Below, one piece after another: positions 46,238 to 56,600 of a stretch of 64,000 bases of DNA. The first letter of the stretch is position 1; each line of letters opens with the position of its first letter. The notes below the pieces were generated by a model that made no database searches, was not told where the DNA came from, and saw nothing but the letters and a program-made list of their open reading frames with translations. Source of the DNA: Agrocybe praecox. Lineage: Eukaryota; Basidiomycota; Agaricomycetes; Agaricales; Agrocybaceae. The position numbers and the translations under genes were made by a program. The DNA is taken from positions 3,286,001 through 3,350,000 of the forward strand of contig OZ024841.1 in NCBI GenBank assembly GCA_964017145.1, read 5' to 3'.

Positions 46238-48286
46238 ACGGGCGCGTTGGGCACAGGTGTAGTGGCTGAAGGTGAGTTGGCCGGTGTAGAGAGAGTTGGA
46301 GTGAGTGGTGTGTAAGGCACCGGAGGATAAGTGTTGGGAGCGGAGGCAGGTGCGTTGTGTTGAGGAGTCGGAGGGGTGATAGTGAGACGCGGTGCCGCGC
46401 CTTCATTCAGGCCAGACAACGCGGACACGTTCTTGATTGCCTCGACGTCACCATCGCGCATGGTGACATCTTCTTCAACGTGGGGAGCACCGCTCGTCCT
46501 TTCATCTCCCATGTTCACGTCGTGCGTGTGTTCAACCATTGTTGGCAATGTGTCCGCTTGACGACGCGACTGCTCAAGGTCATCCAGACGCTTAGCCACC
46601 GCAGCAATGGACTTGTTCAACCAGCTGAACTTCTGGTCGGACACAGCCTCATCGCTGTTCCTGCGCACATCCTCTTCATCCATCTTCTCCTGGTGTCGGC
46701 TGACGCGCTTGTACAACTTGAGCGTGTTGTCCTCCTGTCGCTGCTGGTGGTGCTCAACCTCATCCATCTGCTCCTCCAACGATTTCACCCGTTCCTTCGC
46801 GTCCTTGAGGTCCACCGCGATCAAAATCTCGAGGTTGGAGACATGCTTGGTCAACTCCCGATTGATGTCGACCTGGCCCACAACTTGGGCATACATCTTG
46901 TGGAAGTTGGAATTGACCAACTCCGCTGTCCGTTCCATTTCCTTGATGCGCTCCAAAAGCACGGGCGTCTGATCGAGGACGCGGAATTCGTCATTACCAA
47001 CGCGCGTCTGTGGAGTTGGCGCGTCTTTGGGTGGGGGGGGAGTGGGGAGCGCGTCGTCTAAAGTAAGTGGTGAGTCCTCCATATCGCTGTTGACTGTCTC
47101 AGAACTCTTGATGATCTTACCGTGCTTGGGCTTTTTACGTGCGGGTTCGTCCGGGCTTGCTCCCTGCTTTCCCTGGTGTCTTGGAGGAGGAAGCAAAACC
47201 GACATTTGAAGTGGACGCGATGGGGGTGGCATTGATGTCGATTGGGACGTGGGAGGATTGGTCCCTCTTGACGATGACGGATCTCTTGACGCGGTTCGCT
47301 CGGACGCGGTGCGGAGAGATGACGCGGCCGGTGCTTTTGATGTTGAAGTGGAAGACGCGGCCGGCGCCTCTGGTATATTCGCCCCTTTGGGCGTTTTTCC
47401 TTCTCTTTCCTGGCGTGCTGCGATAATTTCTTCATTGGTGGGTTGCAATGCCTTTGCGATGGTGAGCCCAGCCGCGTCCCAAACACAGCGCTGCTTGAGG
47501 GATTTGCAGCGCACACAGTTAGGATGGTGCTCTGAGCGCTGCTTTGCTGATAGGACGTGGTGTGGCATCCGAATCTCGCAAACCAATTTCTTCGCCTCGC
47601 AGGTCTTGCAAGCGATGTGGTATCGCCTGGGTGGAATGCACGACAGGGTGGGCGGGTTGCTTCGGGGCTTCCTCTTCTTCGCCACGTCTTTCTTCGGGGG
47701 TTTCTCCTCTTTACTCTCCTCGCGTTTCCTTTTCTTGTCCTTTGGCACATACTCTTCATCGTCTGTGGGCAAAGCATTCCAACTGGGCTCCAGCACGTTC
47801 GAATCGACAACACGCGATGGCTCAGGGACGGGTGTGACGCGCATTTGCGACATTTGGGCATTCAAAATCGATGCGTCTTGAGGAATGGGTATGCACTTTT
47901 GAGTTGGCGCGACCGCGTCGAGTTGCTGTCGGAATGAGCGATAGGCCTTCGCCTGCGTTTGCCGAAACACATCATTCGCTTGTCCTGACTTGAACGCGGT
48001 GGAAAAATCCGTGACAAACTGCCACAGAAATGATGGGGAGCTGAGGGATTCTTCCGGAAGCGCGTTTGCCCTGTGGGTTGCCATAATATTGCCCTAAAAA
48101 TAGGTCAATTTGAGCACCAATGATGTTGAACAATTGGGTACTCACCAATGGGTGCTGTTGGGCCTTCAAAACTTCCACAATGTCAGCATGTGGAGCGAGC
48201 AAAGCCTGAGAAATAACAGCTTCGCAGTCTGCGACAGCGCGAAGATAGTCGCTCGAGTTTGTGAATGGGGCACCACCAGCAGGCAT
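46238..48286 (-). pseudogene. Zn2Cys6-like coiled-coil protein of the KDZ transposon, interrupted
   Basis: Exon 1 is 48,286-48,146 and exon 2 starts at 48,093 (52-nt intron, GTGAGT to TTTAG). Exon 2 breaks off at 46,238, where the retrotransposon is inserted; the remaining 72 codons are at 29,294-29,510. The original product was 737 aa. It begins MPAGGAPFTNSSDYL. A cysteine pattern, CKTCEAKKLVC then a 20-residue linker and CVRCKSLKQRC, follows the Zn2Cys6 spacing apart from the long linker. A basic stretch (KKRKREESKEEKPPKK) precedes it and coiled coils (RVKSLEEQMDEVEHHQQRQ) follow. A DNA-binding or regulatory role is likely for the class. The remaining frame ends in LTR-derived codons, so a truncated protein could still be made. 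Confidence 0.8.
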
Positions 48287-48530
48287 TGTTGAAGTTGAGG
48301 GAAAAAATTTGAAGTCAAATGTATGGCGGAGGAGAAAGGGAAGAAAGAAACGCGCCAGCTGAAAAAAACGAACCCACACGTGGCATCCAAATAAAGCCAA
48401 AGGACCTGGGTAAACACTACATAACCATCAAAGTCTGTAGCATATATTTATAGCATGCGAACGCGTAGACATGAGAAAATACAACATGCAAATGCATGCA
48501 AGGTTGTGTATATTCACCGGTGGAATGCTT
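48287..48530 (-). promoter_or_regulatory. Upstream region of the Zn2Cys6-like gene
   Basis: About 240 nt lie between the start codon and the subterminal repeats. No other gene is seen. It presumably contains the promoter. Confidence 0.4.
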
Positions 48531-49370
48531 CATATCTCCGCGTCTCGCGTTTTCGTGCATTTACATTACCCTAACGGAATTGCCACCCTCCCATCTTCCG
48601 CGTCTTTGACTGATATTGCGTCTATTATGTAGCGCAACTCAATTCATTCTTGCATTTTCCGCGTCTTTGACTGGTAATGCGTTGATTATGTTGGCTAACC
48701 TAATTCCAACCATTGTGTTCCACGTGTTTTGAGTGATATTTGTGGCTAAGGTGTACCCTAACTAAATTTTCATCCTTTTACTTCCGCGTCTTTGAATGAT
48801 ATAGTGTTTGTCTTGTAAATTCCCACCCTTGTTTCCCTCGCTTCTTGCATGATATTTGTGTATGATATATCCAAAACTGAATTCACAACATTGTAAGTTT
48901 ATTTTCTGCGTTGTATATAATATGAGTGTCCATACTATCCTTTAATATGTTCCTACCATTGTACTCTTTCATTTGCCCGTGTCTTGTGTGCTCGCCTTTC
49001 TACTGTTACCCCACTACATTCTCACCGTTGTATGTGTTTCATATCCCGGCGTCTTTGCTTGATATTGCGTCTATTTTGTACCCCAACAAATATCTCACCG
49101 ACGCATGTGTTATATCGCGTGTTTACGTACCCAACATTGTATTCTTTCGTATCTCCGCGTTTTGCTTAAGCAATATCAGTCAAAGACGCGTAAAATACAA
49201 GGGTGAGAATTGATTTGGGGTACATGCATACCCATATCACTCAAGATGTGAGGAATACAAGGGTGCAAATTTAGTTGGGCTACAAAATAAATGCGATATC
49301 ACTCAAAGACGCGGAAAGATACAAGGCTAGCAATTTAGTTAGGGTAATATAGACGCGCAAACACGCGAGA
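48531..49370. repeat. Right subterminal repeats of the KDZ transposon
   Basis: A longer array than on the left. Units of about 60 bp with CGTCTTTGACTGATAT and an AACTAAATT-type box are seen near 48,601, 48,662, 48,723, 48,788, 48,840, 48,970 and 49,048. From about 49,180 the repeats are in the opposite orientation and overlap the inverted repeat. They are CGCGTC-rich. Confidence 0.7.
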
Positions 49371-51770
49371 CGAATCAATACCAATTTGATTTAAAGAAAA
49401 CACATTCTAGTCTACTTTACTTTCATATCCGGGTGACCTCGTAGTAATCTCAATGCAGCCCCCTGGACACCCCAAATCTAAAAATCTGCATTCACAACCT
49501 GCCGAAATCCGCGCTGATTCAATTTGCTGTTCCATCCCAGTACCGCGTGTATTCAAGAAACGCGTATTTCCATGTCGATTCTCGAGTACCGCGCCCGGTG
49601 CTACGACCATCCCAGTACCGCATGTATTTCTCGAGTACCGCGCCCGGTGCTATGACCAACCCAGGTTCCCCCATCTTTTCCACCCAACCCAGTATCCTAC
49701 CAACCTGCCCATTCTGATCTGCCCCCATATACGTGCATTGCTTTTGCACGATCCAAACCATTCCCACTGAAGTGCTTCGTTCGGGTGAGGCCTAGACACA
49801 CACACAACCACACAAAAACCCAAAAACAACCAAACAACACAACCCGTAGGCTAGTAGTTGGCGAGAGGTTCTGCTTGATAGCGACGGGTCGGACCTGTTG
49901 ACAAACTGTACACCTAATCAATTGACTAGGGAAAGATGTCGAAGGAGGGACAGTAATTTTATGATATAGGTAGTTTTCGTAGAAGAGTGAGGGCAAGTAG
50001 AATGGGGTGTATACTTCAAAAGGGTGGACTTCTCAATAAAATAGATTTCTATTCTCAAGTGGCAAGACTCCTTCAAAATGGTACGCACTTGTAACAAGGC
50101 TGACCGGTAACACAAAACTCGGAGACCACTACGGTCGGTCTGAACACAAAAGCAATTACGGACTGAGAGGCCACCAAAACCTAACAGCTACTCGAGGCCA
50201 CCAAAACCAACGAGCACACTAACTTGACTGAACTCAGGTCCTTGTCGAGTCGTCGTACAAAAGATGCCACCAAAACACCTAGCGTACGCCCGAAGTATCA
50301 AGGCCTATTAACAATTGCTGATGTCCGGAGACGGAAGGGTTACCCCAGTAGCGTATTCAAATGTTCTGTCTTTTTCGAAACTTGTCCACTTAGTTCACAC
50401 CGAGTAGGTAGTGTTAACGAACGATTGTTCTATTCAAAACCAACACCCAATTTCTATCTAGAAGTCTTAAGGACTTGTCCGACTCTTCGCTGTTTAATAG
50501 TACAAGACTGGTTCACAACGTTAAATGGGTGCCAAAAGCTTGTTCTTGTAAATTACTGTACATGCCTTTTATACTACGAAATATTTATAGATACATGTGA
50601 AAAGCACTGCCCGGTTACCTCTGATACCGACGTGTCCGCCTTATCGATGTGATATGCAAGTATTGCGACATCGATCGTGAGTCGGGTGAGGTGTTGCACC
50701 CCTTTTTATCGATCATGTCCGATCTCTCGGCTACACCGTTTTATTCCGACCGATCGGTCGCACTGGTGGCCACTGTAACTTCTCGCCAGCCGTCCCCTTG
50801 CTTTTCTAGGGTGTTTGGCTACTATACTTTTCTTATTCGACGTGTCTGACCCGTTTACATTGAGTACGTCTCTTGCTCAACGGCGTGTGACAATGGCGTA
50901 GGCGCCCATCAACTTAGCCGGCGCTTTCTATATTTGGACCGTCTCGGCTCGTCTAACCGATTAATGGGTCGAGATCGTTCTGATGTCACTTTGGCCAATG
51001 GGCCTGCTTTGTACGAAGTGGTCCAGCCTTTCTTGTATCGGGCCCGACCTTTTCCAGAACTCTCGTTCTCGATAATTCCGTTGGTGTGCTATTTATAACA
51101 CCGGTCAACTATAACCGCGCAACGAGCTCGCTTTATGCTTCTGCATGGGGTTAGGCGATTAGGGCGCTGTATCGGCAGCCTTTCTAATGTGGTCTCCCGT
51201 TCGACTCCCGCATGTGGCAGACCCTTTTCAAATGGTAGACGGACTAGTCTTTTATTCGTATACGTTTTGTTTCCGTAATTAGAATAATTACTCTTGCTGA
51301 ACGTGTAGGGTTTCTTGCTCGTTTGTACAGGCATCTTGCTCTCGGTAGTGGTCTGTCTCATTGATGTTTCCGACCTTTTTCAATATATGCTACCGGGCAA
51401 TAGCAAAGCTCTTTTGGTTGACTAACCGTGTTAGGATGCGTAAAAATCGCATTTTTAGAGCCAGCCGTTCGGCAGTCTCATCACCGCGTGTATTGGCAAG
51501 ACGCAAAAATCCGCGTCGATTCTCGAGCTACCGTGCCCGGTCCTAATACCAACCCGAATACCTGTATCCTACCCCTGCTGCAATACCACTACCATTCCCA
51601 GACCACGCTCTCAATACCCTACCCAAACCTACCTACTACCGCCCTACCCCCTACAATACCTACTTTCCTATTTGGGTTCACCTAGGATAGAAAGATTCAA
51701 AGAGATCTTTGAATCAGTTAGAAGCGCTACACTGTAGGCACTCTTTCTATCGTTATATACGATACACTGT
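49218..51770. repeat. Right terminal inverted repeat of the KDZ transposon, interrupted
   Basis: Positions 49,218-49,765 and 51,486-51,770 together are the reverse complement of 19,821-20,653, also 833 bp. The interruption falls between ATTCCC and GCGTGTATTGG, which are contiguous in the left copy. Confidence 0.9.
49766..51483. mobile_element. 1.72-kb insertion in the right inverted repeat, possible solo LTR
   Basis: The extra sequence relative to the left arm is 1,720 bp (49,766-51,485), of which the last two bases (CC) may be a target duplication. Two bases inside, it begins TGAAGTGC, and it ends TCATCA, so TG...CA ends are possible. It has a TATTTATAAC box near 51,090 and a thrice-repeated GCCACCAAAAC near 50,170-50,275. 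No coding capacity is convincing. A solo LTR is my best guess; a different class of non-autonomous element cannot be excluded. Confidence 0.5.
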
Positions 51771-52007
51771 AGTACTGGTATGTGGCCAGGGATCAAGTCA
51801 AGGGAATGAAAAGTATGATAAAAAGGGCACGAAAGGACATGGGAAAGTTATCAATAGAGGGGAAGGAACACAAAGTATAAAAACAAGACAGATAGAATGA
51901 GGATGGAAAGATGAAGGTAAGAGGTAATATCAAGAACCTGCATACAGAGTATCAGTAAATATTTGGTGAAATACGAACAAATATGATTACAATTACATTT
52001 AGTCATC
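51771..52007. other. 3' flank of NACHT gene 2
   Basis: This is homologous to about 8,150-8,336 downstream of NACHT gene 1 (shared TATCAATAGA, GATGAAGGTAAGAG, CAGTAAATATTTGGT). No gene is present. It shows that the duplicated array resumes immediately after the transposon. Confidence 0.6.
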
Positions 52008-54609
52008 TCAAGCGGCATGGATATCATTATCAAACCCAGCCCCGACTCGATCAAGGTAAGTAGCTATTGCTCGACATGCTTGATGGCTGAGTTCGGGGAA
52101 CATCATTGACATTTTTGCAAAACATTTAGTTCTGCAAAGATCAACTAGTACAGGAACCCTGGACGCCAGTGAAAGCATCTGAGGAAGAGATTTCAGGAAT
52201 TCCCTGTATTTGACCAACAGTGACCCTTTGTCTGGTTCCCATAGTGCGCCTTTCAATTGTGTCGATTCCTGGACGGATTGCACCAAGTAAATCTTCCTTG
52301 CTTTCATATTGATGAGATTTGCATACAGAATTAAATGGACATATTTTCGGGTGTGGCAGAGGGAGTATTGACCAACAAGAACAAGGTTGTTTGGCAGGTT
52401 GTGTGATAATTTCCGTCTATGCCACTTCCAGGGACATTTCCATCGTTTTTTTCTGTCAATCCAATGTAATGTAAGTTGTGATTTCGCCTTTTGGTTTGTA
52501 AGTGGAGCATCAACGAGAAAGGTAAGACAATGGACTGCTGCTTTGGATATTATGAGTGATTTTTCCTCATCACTGAGAGGGATCATAAATGTGTCATGGA
52601 AGTGAATGCAACTAAAGGTGTGTCCTAGGCCTTTTGGTGTAAAGTAATTCAGACCTGGGACCCGAAGCTGGTGTATAGCAAAGATGTAATGCACCTCCCA
52701 ATCATTGCTATATCGGTTATGAAGTTCAAAGAGGGCCAAGTTGAAAAATGTTAGAGCATTATTGTGATAGATACATGCTGCAAGATGCCCATCCTCCTCC
52801 TAAAGGAAGAAAGTGATGTAAAGGTTTAGCTTCCCATACAAATCAATATGTAAAAGTTCTTACAAGATCAAACATGATCCTAAACAGGCAGTCAAGAAAA
52901 TAATCCTCCATGTCATCCCAAAGCTGCTGTTGAAAAATGCTTTTGCAGAAAAACTCCATGGGGAAATTGGTCACAGAAATAAAAAATGCTGCATAACTAG
53001 GTTCAAAGAAATCAGATCTAGGTGTTTCCCGAATAAAAGGCCAGAGTATTGTATCTTCCAGATCAGATGAGCATTGTGAGCCATTGTATTCCTCTAGCAG
53101 TACAATGTAGTCAGAATGATATTATGCTTTTCTCAGATGATGAAAGTTCTGACCTGAGAATATCTCAATCGATCGAACAAGATGTCCTGCATGTGTCTCT
53201 GCTTGGTTTTTTGAGAGGCCCTTTGACCGGTGCACATCAAATAGAAAGTCTCCAAAGGACTTGTGAAGCAGAGTTGCATATGGATATCCAGGGGAGTCTG
53301 GGTCTGTAATTATGTGTACAATGGCTGTAAGATCGGACAACACAACCTCTGCTTTCCCGTCCTCGAGATTGAGATATACATCAATGGCCCAGGGTGTCAT
53401 TTCCTCATATAAGGCAAGGAATGCCATTATATCCCCAGAGAGTGATGGATCTTCTGTGCTATTCAGTAGGTGGGTATACAGAGCATCGAGTTCGGAGAAA
53501 GGCAGGTCCTTGAAAGGTGGATGGAGGCCAAGCACAGCATCCAGACACTGATGAGGTCGATGACGGGGGGAATTGAGATATCCAATTACTGTCTTTGCAT
53601 ACACAAACTGGCCGGAAGACTTGTCCACGAGCTTCTCTGTCTGGTCCTCAGTCGGCCAAGAGGGAGGTATGGAAGCCCTGAATATGTGTCCTTTGCTAAG
53701 CTCTGTAAAACAATCACATAGATAGCGCCTAATATCGTCATTCGGACTGTACTCGTTCCCAAGAAATATCTTGAAAAGTGTCGAGTTTATCTTGGTCCCA
53801 CTAAATGTGTTGGAGATGTTGCTTTCCGGACGGCTCAGCACAAGAATGCGAATTGGTATTGGGGAAGTGGTGACAACATGATATAAGGTATCCAATATGT
53901 CCCGTTGGCTCGCTATGTCCACACACTCATCCAGACCATCCACAACAATTAGCTTGGGTGTGCTTTGAGGGGAATAGGCATAGCTTGCCAATAGCGGGTC
54001 CATAACAAGGGATTTGAATTGGGTCCGCAAAGACTGCGTAAAAATAAGCGGATTGAAGTCGACGAACTCGGATATGAGCCTGCGTATATGTGGGTTTATA
54101 CCACAGATCTGATACGAAATTGTTGCTGCAAGAGATTTCGAGTTGTTCCGTGTGGGATCGTTAGCACCGAAGAAGAAACTGGCGAGCAGTGTGCCCTCCT
54201 TGGCGCAGCTTTCGCAAACAGTTCTCCCAATTGCAGATTTCCCAGCTCCTGCGGCGCCGGTTACCCATGTGATGAGTTTGTCGCAATTTCGTTCATCCAA
54301 TACTGTCACCCAGTCCCCAAGTCTTTGGATGATTGCCACCCTCGTGCCTGGGTGACATTTTCGAGGATCAACGATATGTCCAGAGTTGTGATGAGCATTG
54401 GGTGCGGCAGCGGCAGCCAAATGATCAAATCCACCTGAAAAATAATATTTCATGTAAAGGATATGTGCGCTATATGCTAAAGCGTGCGTACTGTTTCCCC
54501 CGGTGTGGACATGGGTCGGGCTGTTATGGATCCCAAATGATCCTCCGTTGATGATGAAGTTCGAGGACGACGCAAAGAAAGATGCAGAGGTGGGTGGTAT
54601 ATCAGACAT
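52008..54609 (-). pseudogene. NACHT-domain STAND NTPase, copy 2, with a premature stop
   Basis: The exons would be 54,609-52,864 and 52,799-52,008, with the intron at the same place as in copy 1 (64 nt, GTAAGA to TTTAG). P-loop GAAGAGKS and Walker B LIVVDGLDEC are intact. Codon 496 is TAA (53,124-53,122), where copy 1 has a tyrosine codon. The frame on both sides of it is open and closely related to copy 1, so a single substitution explains the break. A 495-aa product keeping the whole NACHT domain but lacking the last 350 residues could still be made. It is a recent paralogue by sequence and gene order, and the stop is the only disabling change I found. Confidence 0.8.
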
Positions 54610-54680
54610 ATTTGTAAGACAAGTTGACGTTGAGGGAGGATAAAGAACAGGGTCAAGTAGCAGGTCAAGGGCAATCGTCG

Positions 54681-54880
54681 TTCTTCACAGCATCACAGAG
54701 CATAGCATCATGGACAATACCCTTTGCCCAAGTTTAAATATATGCGAAGCACGGTATAATTATGTCCCTCACAGCTTCACGGCAAATCACATCGCCAACA
54801 ATGCCCCCTTTCTCAACGTTCATAAGTAGAACGTTATATTTGAGTCCCTCACAGCGGCACAGCGAATCATATCGTCAACA
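54681..54880 (-). promoter_or_regulatory. Three repeated boxes upstream of NACHT gene 2
   Basis: A GTCCCTCACAGCTTCACGG-type box followed by an AATCACATCGCCAACA-type box occurs at 54,681, 54,764 and 54,844, about 80 bp apart. One copy stands at the same place upstream of NACHT gene 1. The repeats may bind a regulator; this is inferred from position and repetition only. Confidence 0.45.
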
Positions 54881-54889
54881 TGACGTTGT

Positions 54890-56600
54890 ATTTAGTCGAT
54901 CTAATCTAATCTAATTAAGTACTAAGTACGACTTCGAACGGAAGTCGAGACAGAATTAATGTGTTGCCATGACATTAAGGGTATCCCATAAAACACTGTG
55001 AACAGTGTACATCGGAAAAGAAAGGAAGATGCAGCATCCGTGTAGGCATCATCATGGTAAACCAAAAAGCACGACCAGCGAGTCCACCTCGAGAAGCCCA
55101 AAGAAAAGTCCTTCAAATCCATATATCTCATTCCGTGGTTTCTCCTTCTTGAACGATTGAGGTATTCGTATTCACTGTCACCGTTCAATAGGACAAAGAC
55201 GAGTGGAAGGTGCCAACCACAAAAAAGACGGGAGAAATGAGGGAGCGCAGGAGTGAAGTAATATGTGTATATGATACAAGAATACCTGAGAAAATTGACC
55301 CTGCAAGAGCACCAGCACGAGAGAGAGTCTTTGATGTACTTCGCTCTGAAGTCATTCAACGTTGAGATTAACGTTTGCCGTTTCTATGCGAATCCCAGCG
55401 AGAGATCTCATATTTGACGGCGAGAGGCCGTAGAGTGCGGGAGAAAGCTTGCCAGCTAGAGGCGCCGAAAGACGAAAGGCGAGATGGAAGAAATGTAGGG
55501 AGGAACCAAGGAAGGGGGACATGCGATAGGTGATTGGAATGAATAGGAATAGCTGGGAAGAGGGGGCACCGATGGAAAGGGGGAAAGATCGAACCAAACC
55601 CGATGGGACGGATGGAATACAGATAGCAGGTAACGGTACCATCCAAATATCAACGGCGAGACGTCCGTAATTTGATGCGATTTCAATGAGTGAAGAAGGC
55701 GTCATGCCATACAGGGACAGAGAAAGCGTACGAGCCTCTGAACCATCGTTAAACGTCGGCGCTTCCATGTATATACAAAGCTTAACGACAGAAACTCTGT
55801 AAGAGAAGAAAGGAAAGGGGGAAGAGTAGTTGATCCCGCGAGAGACCTGCGTGATTGGATTAAAAAGTAAGGGACGAAGACTAAAATACAGCGATGGGAA
55901 GAGAAAACGTTCGCGTGGTCACGAAAGGCGAGTAAGAGGAGAGAAAAAATGAATCGAATCAAACGGAATTGAAGGGAAAGGAAGGAGAAGAGAGGAAGCA
56001 TAAAGGAAGGGATATGACAGACGGAATAAAAGCGCAAAGAACGGAGCGGGAACGAAAGAATGAAGCTGAGCAGCAAGCGCGTCTCTTTACGCGAAGCCAG
56101 GGAAATAAAGGGAAAACGAACGAGAAGGAAGTCGTCGGAGGGGGCTGGGGAGAGAAAACGAGGCATGAAGGCATGGGGCTAGTATGTGTTCGGGCGGCTG
56201 AGAGTGATAAACCGAAGGTGCAGTTCGAGTGGGCGGGACGAGAGGAAGGCTACCCAGACAACAAAGACGATAGGAGCCAGGTCAGGAGCGTTACAATACA
56301 GAGAAACGAGCGGACATTAAAACACTGACCAGAGACGAGACGAGAGTGAGAGCGGCAGTAATGTACAACAAAAGAGACGAAACATACGTCCAAAAAACAT
56401 TCACAACGGACGGAGAGCGAGCGGGAAGAACATGGAACATCCAAAGGAACGATCCGACACGAAAAGACGACATGAGCAAAACTTGAAATCAACGGCTCCT
56501 GGATATAAGCCTACGACTGCCCCGAAACACGACGAATTAAAAGCACAATGGGCGGACGTGAGTGAATGATGGAAGGGAAAGACAAACACAAACATCGGAC
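54890..56600. other. Intergenic, no gene seen
   Basis: Purine-rich sequence. Its right part (55,400-56,600) resembles the head of the duplicated units. Long open frames on the pyrimidine strand are low in complexity and I do not support them as genes. Confidence 0.45.

Larger units (their letters stand above)
19821..51770. mobile_element. KDZ-type DNA transposon with 833-bp terminal inverted repeats and nested insertions
   Basis: The outer ends read ACAGTGTATCG at 19,821 and its reverse complement at 51,770. The left inverted repeat is 19,821-20,653. The right one is 49,218-49,765 plus 51,486-51,770, interrupted by a separate insertion; both total 833 bp. Between them lie subterminal repeats, a CxC2/KDZ transposase and three further genes. 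A 16.7-kb LTR retrotransposon is nested inside. No target-site duplication is evident next to the ends. KDZ elements (Kyakuja-Dileera-Zisupton) are a known class expanded in agaricomycetes; calling this one a KDZ transposon follows from its transposase. Confidence 0.85.

Noticed and set aside
46357..47061. 234-codon plus-strand frame opposite the Zn2Cys6-like gene
   Set aside because: It is a shadow of the minus-strand coding sequence, whose frame, cysteine pattern and intron are better supported.
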